This document shows positions 24,899-31,053 of a stretch of 31,053 bases of DNA, piece after piece. The stretch spans positions 1 to 31,053 of the forward strand of contig JAKBCT010000007.1 of the NCBI GenBank assembly GCA_021807655.1. The letters are read 5' to 3'. The notes under the pieces were generated by a model. The model worked only from the letters and a program-made list of their open reading frames with translations. It searched no databases and was not told the DNA's origin. The number at the start of each line of letters is the position of its first letter. Position 1 is the stretch's first letter. The DNA is from Actinomycetes bacterium. Lineage in GTDB: Bacteria; Actinomycetota; Acidimicrobiia; Acidimicrobiales; RAAP-2. Made by a program: the position numbers and the translations under genes.

Positions 24899-26247
24899 TT
24901 CTGCAGGAACTCGGACACGTGGAAGGCCAAATCCAGACTCTGGGTCGCGTTGAGCCGGGGATCGCAGATGGTGGTGTAGTTGAGCTCAAGATCGGACTCG
25001 TCTAGTCGAGACCCGCCACCGAGACATTCGGTCACGTCATCCCCGGTGAGTTCGATATGCAGACCACCGGGCCACGTGCCGAGTGCTTGATGAACCCCGA
25101 AGAACTGGGCGGTCTCGGCCAGGACGTCGTCAAAATGACGCGTCTTTTGCCCACCGACCACGCGGAAGGTGTTGCCGTGCATGGGGTCACAGGCCCACAC
25201 GACGTTTCGTTCGTCGTCGCGCAGCGCCTCGACCAAGGGTGGTAGGGCTCGCCCGATCTGCTCGACACCCATGCGCGAGATGAGGGTCAGTCGGCCCGCC
25301 ACGTTGGCCGGGTTGAGGACGTCAACCAGTCGGCGAAGTTCGTCAACGCCCATCGACGGACCGACCTTGAGACCCAGCGGATTCGAGACCCCACGAAGAA
25401 ATTCGACGTGCGCGCCATCGAGCTGGCGCGTACGGTCACCGATCCACAACATGTGCGCCGAACAGTCGTACCAGTCACCGGTCAAGGAGTCGCGTCGGGT
25501 GAGCGCCTGCTCGTAGGGCAGGATGAGTGCTTCGTGACTGGTGTAGAACTCGACACCCTGCAATGCGGAGTCGTCGTGGAGATCGATGCCGCAGGCCCGC
25601 ATGAACTGCAGTGCGCGTTCGATCTCGTCGGCGATCATCGCGTAGCGCTTGCCCTCGAGCGAGTTGGCGACGAACTCCTGGTTCCACGCGTGCACGCGTG
25701 AGAGGGCGGCGAACCCGCCGGTGGTGAAGGCGCGAAGGAGATTGAGGGTGGCCACGCTCTGGTGGTACGCGGCGAGGAGACGATCGGGGTCGGGACGTCG
25801 ACCCGACGCCGTGAACTCGTCCGAGTTCACGATGTGACCACGGAACGCCTCGAGACGAACGCCGTCGCGCTCCTCGTAGTCGTCCGAACGAGGCTTCGCG
25901 AACTGCCCGGCGATGCGGCCCACCTTGATCACGGGTACGCCCGCGGCGTACGTGAGGGCCACCGCCATTTGCAAAATGACCTTCAGCTTGTCGCGAATCG
26001 CGTCGGCGGAACCCTCGTCGAATGACTCGGCGCAATCACCGGCCTGGAGCAGGAAGGCGCGTCCGCGCGCGACGTCGCCCAGGTGCTGCTGCAGGCGGCG
26101 GGCCTCGCCGGCGAAGACGAGGGGCGGCTTGGCGGCCAACTGATGTTCTACACGTTCCAGGTGCTCTTCGTCCGGCCACGCGGGACTCTGGTGGACACGA
26201 CGAGAGCGCCACGAAGTGGTCGACCAGTCGTTCGTCGTACTCGGCAT
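24865..26247 (-). CDS. aroG: Class II 3-deoxy-7-phosphoheptulonate synthase
   Basis: First enzyme of the shikimate pathway: condenses phosphoenolpyruvate and erythrose 4-phosphate. This is the plant/actinobacterial class II type. From ATG 26247 it has 460 residues. Signatures are GDCAESF (70-76, metal Cys72), [11 protein letters not shown] (about 111-121), [15 protein letters not shown] and [13 protein letters not shown] near the C terminus. The frame is open upstream, but ATG 26247 has TACGCT exactly 6 nt ahead and gives the expected length. Its final 34 bp overlap the histidine phosphatase gene on the other strand. The gene stands alone, divergent from nadD. Confidence 0.97.
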   Translation of the reverse strand: MPSTTNDWSTTSWRSRRVHQSPAWPDEEHLERVEHQLAAKPPLVFAGEARRLQQHLGDVARGRAFLLQAGDCAESFDEGSADAIRDKLKVILQMAVALTYAAGVPVIKVGRIAGQFAKPRSDDYEERDGVRLEAFRGHIVNSDEFTASGRRPDPDRLLAAYHQSVATLNLLRAFTTGGFAALSRVHAWNQEFVANSLEGKRYAMIADEIERALQFMRACGIDLHDDSALQGVEFYTSHEALILPYEQALTRRDSLTGDWYDCSAHMLWIGDRTRQLDGAHVEFLRGVSNPLGLKVGPSMGVDELRRLVDVLNPANVAGRLTLISRMGVEQIGRALPPLVEALRDDERNVVWACDPMHGNTFRVVGGQKTRHFDDVLAETAQFFGVHQALGTWPGGLHIELTGDDVTECLGGGSRLDESDLELNYTTICDPRLNATQSLDLAFHVSEFLQNYASTNGARSL

Positions 26248-26253
26248 CACTTC

Positions 26254-26283
26254 AGCGTAGGGCTTGATCGCCAGAGCGGGCAA
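26254..26283 (-). promoter_or_regulatory. Putative leaderless promoter of the DAHP synthase gene
   Basis: On the minus strand TTGCCC, an 18-nt spacer and TACGCT (26259-26254) are followed by 6 nt and ATG 26247. This is one of the few sites with a reasonable -35 box. Confidence 0.5.
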
Positions 26284-26325
26284 TCGGTGAATGGCCACGA
26301 CCCCGGTGGGTGCTGACATCCCCGT

Positions 26326-26331
26326 TAGGCT
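26326..26331 (+). promoter_or_regulatory. Putative leaderless -10 box of nadD
   Basis: TAGGCT is followed by TGGCGC and GTG 26338. It lies in the 90-bp divergent gap with the DAHP synthase gene. Confidence 0.5.
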
Positions 26332-26337
26332 TGGCGC

Positions 26338-26907
26338 GTGACAGTCCGGCGCATCGGTCTCTTCGGAGGGACCTTCGACCCGCCGCACTTCGGCCACGTC
26401 GCCGCGTTACGCGCGGCTGCGAGAAGCCACCGCTTCAACCAGATTGAGGTGACCGTGGCCGGGGATCCGTATCAAAAGAGTGCGCGCGGTCCGGTGCGAC
26501 CGGCGCCCCTGCGTCTCGCCATGGCGAGTGCCGCCTTCAGCGGTCTGGAGTTGGTGGAGGTGTCGGATCGCGAGATCCGCCGCAGTGGACCCTCGTACAC
26601 GATCGATACCGTTCGTGAGCTGCTGGTCGACGCCGACGAGGTGGATCTGATTATTGGCGCGGATCTGGTGACCCAACTTGACCAGTGGCACGACGCCACG
26701 ACCTTGCGGACCCTGGTGCGCGTGGGCATCGTGCCTCGACCCGGCGGCGCGGTTGGCGTTCCGCCAGGTTGGATCACCTACGAGATCGCGATGGCGCCGG
26801 TTGATCTGTCGAGCTCTTACATCCGTGACAGCCACCCGAGTCACGAAAGTCTGCGAGATTTCGTGCCCGACGCAGTTATTCCGCTCTTCGAAGGTTTCCG
26901 AGGGTAA
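26338..26907 (+). CDS. nadD: Nicotinate-nucleotide adenylyltransferase
   Basis: Adenylates nicotinate mononucleotide in NAD synthesis. The 189-residue protein opens with [15 protein letters not shown], containing the nucleotidyltransferase HxGH motif (His17-His20). [12 protein letters not shown] and the ATP-binding SSSYIRD segment are also present. The GTG start lies 6 nt after a TAGGCT box. Its stop codon TAA overlaps the -10 box proposed for the next gene. nadD and rsfS are commonly neighbours; here a small membrane protein gene lies between. Confidence 0.96.
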   Translation: MTVRRIGLFGGTFDPPHFGHVAALRAAARSHRFNQIEVTVAGDPYQKSARGPVRPAPLRLAMASAAFSGLELVEVSDREIRRSGPSYTIDTVRELLVDADEVDLIIGADLVTQLDQWHDATTLRTLVRVGIVPRPGGAVGVPPGWITYEIAMAPVDLSSSYIRDSHPSHESLRDFVPDAVIPLFEGFRG

Positions 26908-26910
26908 GGT
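26905..26910 (+). promoter_or_regulatory. Putative -10 box overlapping the nadD stop codon
   Basis: TAAGGT starts with the TAA stop of nadD and lies 9 nt before ATG 26920. It would allow the small membrane protein and rsfS to be expressed apart from nadD. Confidence 0.4.
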
Positions 26911-26919
26911 TTGGTCGTC

Positions 26920-27093
26920 ATGGCGGTTCGAAACTTCGATGTGACCAGTCCGCGTTCCGCGCGCTACGCGGTTGCCCCACCGCGGCGCCGGGCGGACGTT
27001 CGCCGCACGAAACAACGTTGGGCAGTCGTCGCCGTGGCCGGCGTGACCATGCCGTTCGTCGCCGTTCTCGTCGTGCTTGGGGTGGCCCACTGA
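26920..27093 (+). CDS. Small single-helix membrane protein (57 aa)
   Basis: Not recognised as a known family. The protein opens MAVRNFDVTSPRSARYAV, continues with a basic stretch (PPRRRADVRRTKQRW, residues 20-34), and ends with one hydrophobic helix (about 36-56) and a terminal His. Positive charges before the helix predict an N-in orientation. Upstream is a TAAGGT box; the stop TGA is followed 23 nt later by the rsfS start. In many actinobacteria the nadD-rsfS interval holds a large LytR-CpsA-Psr wall-ligase gene. I see no LCP domain here, so calling this a remnant would be speculation. Confidence 0.65.
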   Translation: MAVRNFDVTSPRSARYAVAPPRRRADVRRTKQRWAVVAVAGVTMPFVAVLVVLGVAH

Positions 27094-27116
27094 GCGAGCT
27101 GGCCCCCAGCGCGGCC

Positions 27117-27488
27117 GTGACCCGCGGTGTCTTCGATGTCTACGTGGAACGTCTGGTGGACGCCGCGTTGCGTGGCGCCGAGGAGAAGTCGGCGATCGAT
27201 CCGGTGGTGCTCGACCTACGTCGATTGGTGGACTCGTTCGACGCACTCGTGATCGCGTCGGGTGGCTCCGATCGCCAGGTGCGATCAATCACCGAAGAGG
27301 TCGAGCGGGTCGTCGCCCTGACGACGGGGGTTCGGCCCCTTCGCGTCGAAGGCTTCGCCGAGGCACAGTGGGTCGCGCTCGACTACGGCGACGTCATCGT
27401 CCACGTCTTCGATCTCGCGTCGCGCGACTACTACGATCTCGAGCACCTGTGGAGCGCGGTGACCGCCTTTCGGGCGCCTACCCGTTGA
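27117..27488 (+). CDS. rsfS: Ribosome silencing factor RsfS
   Basis: Binds ribosomal protein L14 and blocks subunit joining when nutrients run short. From GTG 27117 the product has 123 residues. The family core is visible as DSFDALVIASGGSDRQVRSITEEVE and, near the end, AQWVALDYGDVIVHVFDLASRDYYDLEHLW. The frame is open upstream inside the small membrane protein gene, and no ribosome site is obvious, so the start is the weakest point. The final 11 bp overlap the GerMN lipoprotein gene on the other strand. Confidence 0.94.
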   Translation: MTRGVFDVYVERLVDAALRGAEEKSAIDPVVLDLRRLVDSFDALVIASGGSDRQVRSITEEVERVVALTTGVRPLRVEGFAEAQWVALDYGDVIVHVFDLASRDYYDLEHLWSAVTAFRAPTR

Positions 27489-28056
27489 GTAGTGACTGGT
27501 AGTCCGCCACGGTAACCAGCGTGGTCGGGGGACCGTTCGGTCGCGGCAGCCGCTCGGGTACGCCCGCGGCGGAGATTCGTATGCCTCGCGTAGCGCCGAC
27601 GTAGTACGCGGTCTTCACGATCTGGCCGATCGCCAATATGAGTTGTTGGCGAGGGATGGAGGCCATCGACCGCGCGATTTGGATGAGCCCGACGCCGTGC
27701 ACGATCGTGGCTTGGGTGACCACGAGGTCGCTGGGTATAGCGCTGGTGTACCCGGTGCCGACCTCGATGTCGGTGGGGCCGAGGATGAGCTCGCGCAACA
27801 CCGAGAAGAGCGTGGGCGGCGACGGCACGATTCGGCTAGACGGCGCGAGGTGGCCGGTCGCGTCAACCATGTACACCGGTTGGGTGATGAAGACCACTCG
27901 GCCATTGTTGGTCCCGGGAATGACCTGGCCGAGTAGCCCGAGCGGCACCACCTTGGGATTGATCGTGGACGGGTGCTGGGACGTTGGTACCAACGTGCAG
28001 GCACTGAGGGCCAGTGAGGCCGCGAGACCCATCGCCATAACCCCGACGCGCGTCAC
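27478..28056 (-). CDS. GerMN-domain lipoprotein (short LpqB-like)
   Basis: Predicted lipoprotein of 192 residues. The signal peptide ends in lipobox LSAC with Cys20. The rest fits one GerMN (sporulation/germination) domain: VVFITQPVYMVD, RELILGPTDIEVGTGYTSAIP, and VGLIQIARSMASIPRQQLILAIGQIVKTAYY are the characteristic core strands and helix. Its start GTG overlaps the kinase stop (GTGA). In actinobacteria the gene after mtrA-mtrB is lpqB, whose product has GerMN domains followed by a beta-propeller-like region and modulates MtrB. This protein has only the GerMN part, less than half the usual LpqB length. Confidence 0.85.
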   Translation of the reverse strand: MTRVGVMAMGLAASLALSACTLVPTSQHPSTINPKVVPLGLLGQVIPGTNNGRVVFITQPVYMVDATGHLAPSSRIVPSPPTLFSVLRELILGPTDIEVGTGYTSAIPSDLVVTQATIVHGVGLIQIARSMASIPRQQLILAIGQIVKTAYYVGATRGIRISAAGVPERLPRPNGPPTTLVTVADYQSLLNG

Positions 28057-29444
28057 TGGGCGAACTCCTCGGACACCGGTAGACAGATACGGATGCGAGC
28101 GCCACCCTCGGGACTTTCCGTCGCGCTGATCGTGCCACCGAAGGCGGCGACGTGATCGCGAACGAGCGCGAGACCCAGGCCGGTACCGCGAACCACGCCG
28201 CGGTCGTTGGCGGCGCGCCCGCGGTAGAAGCGCTCGAAGATCTGGTCGCGCTCTTCGGGAACGACGCCGGGTCCGGCGTCGTCGACGTTGATGATGAGTT
28301 GATCCTGCGCCATCTCGAGTCGGATGGCCACGACCCCGTGGGCGTAGCGCTCGGCGTTGGACACGAGGTTGGTCATCACCCGCTCGAATCGGCGTCGGTC
28401 CACGCTCACGGAGGGATCTCGAACGTCCGGGTCCACGATGATCTGGGGAACGGGCAAGCCGTAGCGTTGCGCCGCGCTGCGCGCCGCCTGGCGAATGAGC
28501 TCGACCGCGGGCACCGTTTCGATGACGTGCGGGGCGGCACCGGCATCGCTGCGGGCGATCTCGAGCAAGTCGTCGACGAGCGACTGAAAGATGGCGAGAT
28601 CGGCGGTGAGTAGGTCGAGGCTCTCGCGTCCAGCCTCGGAGAGCTCGTCTCGGTGCTGTTGCAGTACCGACGTCGTGGTCGTCAGCGTGGTCAGCGGTGA
28701 GCGGAGCTCGTGGCTGACGTCGCTCGCGAAACGAGCGTCGCGTTCAAGCCGTTCGACGAGGCGGCTCACCATCGAATTGAACGACTCAGTCAACTGCTGG
28801 ACTTCCTTGTCGGAGCGAGTGATGGACAGGCGCGTGGTGAAGTCACCGTCGGCGATCGCCACCGCCGCTTCGGAGACTCGTTCAATGGGTCGCACGGCGC
28901 GACGCGTGACCCATAGACCCCCGGCGAGACCGATGAAGGTCGTCAGCAGTGCGCCGAGGCCGAGCAACTTCACCAAGGTGCGCAGCGTGTTTTCGAGCCC
29001 CCCCAGGTCGAACACCTCGAATACCTGGGTCTCGACCGCCGGTATGGGGACGCCAACGACGAAGATGACGCGCCCCTGGACGTCGAGGGTCTGCTGGACG
29101 ACGTGGCCCCGGTCGACCAGGGCGATGATGGACGGCGTGACGTCGGCGGTGGCCGCGCCGTTGCTTCGCGAGAGCCACTGATGGTGCGTGTGAACGAGCA
29201 CGCTCGAGTTGGTTGCCTGTTCGATGGAGTTGAGCTGGTTGGCCAGATCCGGTGGCGACGTGTAGAGCGTCGAGCGAATCAGTGCCGCGTTGACGTAGCT
29301 CTGTCGCAGATCGGTCTGTTGCTGGTTGTTCACGAGCACGCGCTGAATGCCGATGAAGGTGACGGTGACGAAGACGGAACTGAGCAGGAGCGTACTGAGG
29401 CCGAAGGTGACGAGCAGGCGCAGACGTAGGCTCCGTCGTCGCAC
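28053..29444 (-). CDS. mtrB: Sensor histidine kinase, MtrB-like
   Basis: Membrane histidine kinase of 463 residues. Two membrane helices (about 9-31 and 155-179) flank an extracytoplasmic sensor segment of some 120 residues. HAMP (about 180-232), HisKA with phospho-acceptor His245 in FASDVSHELRSPLTTL, and HATPase_c with N box NLVSNAERYA (359-368), G1 DDAGPGV (388-394) and G2 GTGLGLALV (420-428) follow. The start GTG shares one base with the stop of the regulator gene, and its stop overlaps the GerMN lipoprotein start, so the three are coupled. The MtrB assignment rests on this order and on the MtrA-like regulator; the sensor domain is too variable to confirm it. Confidence 0.92.
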   Translation of the reverse strand: MRRRSLRLRLLVTFGLSTLLLSSVFVTVTFIGIQRVLVNNQQQTDLRQSYVNAALIRSTLYTSPPDLANQLNSIEQATNSSVLVHTHHQWLSRSNGAATADVTPSIIALVDRGHVVQQTLDVQGRVIFVVGVPIPAVETQVFEVFDLGGLENTLRTLVKLLGLGALLTTFIGLAGGLWVTRRAVRPIERVSEAAVAIADGDFTTRLSITRSDKEVQQLTESFNSMVSRLVERLERDARFASDVSHELRSPLTTLTTTTSVLQQHRDELSEAGRESLDLLTADLAIFQSLVDDLLEIARSDAGAAPHVIETVPAVELIRQAARSAAQRYGLPVPQIIVDPDVRDPSVSVDRRRFERVMTNLVSNAERYAHGVVAIRLEMAQDQLIINVDDAGPGVVPEERDQIFERFYRGRAANDRGVVRGTGLGLALVRDHVAAFGGTISATESPEGGARIRICLPVSEEFAQ

Positions 29445-30118
29445 TAGAGGACCAGCTTGTATCCAGCCCCGCGCACGGTAACCAAGTAGGTCGGATTACT
29501 CGGGTCGGGCTCAATCTTCGTGCGCAACCGACGAATGTGGACGTCGACCAAGCGGCTGTCCCCGAAGTAGTCGTAGCCCCATACTCGTTCGAGGAGATCC
29601 TCGCGCGACAGGACGCGTCCGTTGGCCGCCGCGAGATCGATGAGCAATCGGAACTCGGTGGAGGTGAGATGCAATTCGGTACCGTCGTCGTGGCGTACGA
29701 CACCCTCGTCGGGTACGACGTGAAGATTGCCAAGTTTGAAGGCGTTGGTGTTCTTGTCGGGACGACGTCGCAGGTGAGCGCGGACCCTCGCGAGGAGTTC
29801 CTCGGGAACAAAGGGCTTGGTCACGTAGTCGTCGGCGCCCGACTCGAGACCGAGTATCACGTCGGCGGTGTCGTCGCGCGCCGAGACGATGACGATGGGC
29901 AGGTCACTCGCGTCGCGAAGCGCCTGGCAGGTTTGAAAGCCCGTCATCCCCGGGAGCATCACGTCAACGATGGCGAGATCGGACGCCATGCGCTGGTTCA
30001 GGGCGATACCGACCTCGCCCGACGGGGCGTCATCGACGACGAACCCCTCGCCCTCGAACATCAGTCGCAGCGCCGTGCGGATGTGGTCGTCATCCTCAAC
30101 GATCAAGATTCGGGGCAC
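29444..30118 (-). CDS. mtrA: Response regulator, OmpR/PhoB family, MtrA-like
   Basis: DNA-binding regulator of 224 residues. The receiver domain has acidic pocket E8-D9-D10, phospho-acceptor Asp52 in VDVMLPG, the T/S switch in VIVSARDDT and Lys in YVTKPF. The winged-helix domain covers about 128-224 (LTSTEFRLLIDLAA, VWGYDYFGDSRLVDVHIRRLRTKIE, TVRGAGYKL). The run VILGLESGADDY followed by KPF closely resembles mycobacterial MtrA. The GTG start is supported by AAGGAGT 5 nt upstream. MtrA controls cell-division and wall genes in other actinobacteria; targets here are unknown. It is divergent from the xer gene. Confidence 0.94.
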   Translation of the reverse strand: MPRILIVEDDDHIRTALRLMFEGEGFVVDDAPSGEVGIALNQRMASDLAIVDVMLPGMTGFQTCQALRDASDLPIVIVSARDDTADVILGLESGADDYVTKPFVPEELLARVRAHLRRRPDKNTNAFKLGNLHVVPDEGVVRHDDGTELHLTSTEFRLLIDLAAANGRVLSREDLLERVWGYDYFGDSRLVDVHIRRLRTKIEPDPSNPTYLVTVRGAGYKLVL

Positions 30119-30140
30119 AACACTCCTTCGCGTTAGGGCC

Positions 30141-30146
30141 AGACTA
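30141..30146 (-). promoter_or_regulatory. Putative -10 box of the mtrAB-like operon
   Basis: TAGTCT on the minus strand, with an expected start about 7 nt on, gives a leader of about 15-20 nt holding AAGGAGT. It lies in the 71-bp gap shared with the divergent xer promoter. Confidence 0.4.
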
Positions 30147-30177
30147 CCCAGGTCACGCGGCGGCGTCGGGCTATCGG

Positions 30178-30183
30178 TAACGT
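30178..30183 (+). promoter_or_regulatory. Putative leaderless -10 box of the xer gene
   Basis: TAACGT is followed by GGTGGC and GTG 30190, repeating the 6-nt layout. It settles the start of the recombinase gene. Confidence 0.45.
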
Positions 30184-30189
30184 GGTGGC

Positions 30190-31053
30190 GTGGCGGGGAC
30201 GAAACGTGACGTCTCGTCGGGGACGTGGGAACTGGATGGTTTCCTCGCGATGTTGCGAGCGGCGGATCGGTCTCCCGCGACCGTACGGGCCTACGGCGGC
30301 GACGTGGCGAGATTCATCGAGTGGTGTGCCGCGCGCGGCGTGGCGGGGCCGACCGCCGTCGCACCACGGGAGCTGCGCTCGTACCTCGTCACATTGACCG
30401 AGCGCGGCGACGCCCGGTCATCGATCGGACGTCGGCGCGCGTCGCTGCGCGCGTACTTCGCGTGGCTGAACGAACGAGGGCGATTGACCACGGATCCGGC
30501 GCGTCGACTGATGGCCCCGCGACCGTCGTCTCGACTACCCACGGTTGTCGTGCGCGAGCAACTCGAATCGTTGCTCGACGACGACTGGGGGGACGACCGG
30601 TGGGCCCTGCTCGACCGCGCGGTCTGCGAGGTGCTGTACGGGTCGGGGCTGCGCGTCTCGGAGCTCTGCGGCTTGGACCGGTCGAGTCTCGACTGGTCGC
30701 GTCGGCTCCTTCGAGTAATGGGCAAGGGACGCAAGGAACGGCTGGTTCCGTTGCACGACCGCGGATTCGAGGCGGTGCGCGCATGGTTAGGGGCCGGCTG
30801 GCCCGAGGTGGCCACCGTAGCCTCGCCGCTCGAAGCGGTCTTCTTGAATCGACGCGGTCGGCGAATTGGGCCACGCGACGTTCGTCGAATCATCGATCGG
30901 CGCGTGGATCCCGGGCACGTCTACCCCCACGCACTACGTCACACCTTCGCGACCCACCTGCTCGAGGGTGGCGCCGACCTTCGCGAAGTCCAAGTGCTCC
31001 TGGGGCACGAAAGTCTCACCACGACCCAGCTCTACACGCACGTGTCCAAGTCA
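30190..31053 (+). CDS. Tyrosine recombinase XerC/XerD family (C-terminal end outside window)
   Basis: Site-specific recombinase that resolves chromosome dimers at dif when paired with its sister protein. From GTG 30190 there are 288 codons to the edge with no stop. The N-terminal SAM-like DNA-binding domain (about 10-95) contains MLRAADRSPATVRAYGGDV. The catalytic domain has Arg in YGSGLRVSELCGL, Lys in MGKGRKERLVP, HALRHTFATHLLEGG, the second His in LLGHESL and the nucleophile Tyr in TTQLYTHVS. Only the last few residues are missing. XerC and XerD cannot be told apart here; a lone integrase is less likely, since no mobile-element genes or att repeats are seen. Confidence 0.94.
   Translation, partial: MAGTKRDVSSGTWELDGFLAMLRAADRSPATVRAYGGDVARFIEWCAARGVAGPTAVAPRELRSYLVTLTERGDARSSIGRRRASLRAYFAWLNERGRLTTDPARRLMAPRPSSRLPTVVVREQLESLLDDDWGDDRWALLDRAVCEVLYGSGLRVSELCGLDRSSLDWSRRLLRVMGKGRKERLVPLHDRGFEAVRAWLGAGWPEVATVASPLEAVFLNRRGRRIGPRDVRRIIDRRVDPGHVYPHALRHTFATHLLEGGADLREVQVLLGHESLTTTQLYTHVSKS

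Noticed and set aside
26248..26397. N-terminal extension of DAHP synthase to an ATG at 26397
   Set aside because: It would run across the nadD start and add 50 residues not found in the family; the TACGCT box 6 nt before ATG 26247 supports the shorter form.
30190..31053. Integrase of a mobile element or genomic island next to a tRNA
   Set aside because: No tRNA, att-like repeat, excisionase or phage gene is nearby, and the protein matches chromosomal Xer recombinases in layout and motifs.

Overview
This window looks like a chromosomal housekeeping segment from a high-GC actinobacterium, most likely class Acidimicrobiia or a close relative (inferred, not proven). The grounds are the frequent GTG starts, a class II DAHP synthase, a mycothiol-dependent-isomerase family protein, an MtrA/MtrB-type two-component pair with a GerMN lipoprotein, a single clpP in a tig-clpP-clpX cluster, and the chained order mreBCD-mrdA, rng, rplU-rpmA, obgE-proB-proA, nadD-rsfS. 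I see no prophage, insertion sequence, CRISPR array or plasmid-type module.

Layout. 1-3000: the start of an aldehyde dehydrogenase (minus strand, cut by the window edge), tRNA-His (minus), tRNA-Arg (plus), a small secreted protein, a secreted Asp-box beta-propeller (minus) and tRNA-Pro (minus). 3100-9100: a maleylpyruvate isomerase/DinB family enzyme, trigger factor, ClpP, ClpX, FolC and Ndk. 9100-13700: cell-elongation genes mreB, mreC, mreD and PBP2, tightly packed with overlapping starts and stops; no rodA follows. 13700-16240: RNase E/G behind a long hairpin-rich leader, then ribosomal proteins L21 and L27, closed by a 58-bp perfect palindrome that also ends the convergent HU gene. 16790-24900: a glutamate-1-semialdehyde-aminomutase-like aminotransferase, ObgE, ProB, ProA, and a translationally coupled MoxR ATPase / CoxE-like VWA / histidine phosphatase set. 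24865-26250: class II DAHP synthase (minus). 26338-27488: NadD, a 57-residue one-helix membrane protein and RsfS. 27478-30118: an operon on the minus strand encoding an MtrA-like regulator, MtrB-like kinase and a short GerMN-only lipoprotein. 30190-end: a Xer-type tyrosine recombinase cut by the edge just after its catalytic tyrosine.

The genes serve protein folding and turnover (tig, clpP, clpX), wall elongation (mreBCD, PBP2), ribosome maturation and RNA decay (rng, rplU, rpmA, obgE, rsfS), proline, folate, NAD and aromatic biosynthesis, and envelope sensing (MtrAB-like). The most informative signal outside the genes is a repeated promoter layout. A TAnnnT -10 hexamer sits 6 nt (sometimes 8-10 nt) before the start codon of many genes, which predicts widespread leaderless transcription and settles several otherwise ambiguous starts. 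I did not find a clearly new multi-gene system. The best leads are the leaderless promoter set, the structured rng leader with an overlapping lipobox-bearing reading frame, the reduced LpqB-like protein in the MtrAB operon, and the HU/aminotransferase insertion between rpmA and obgE.
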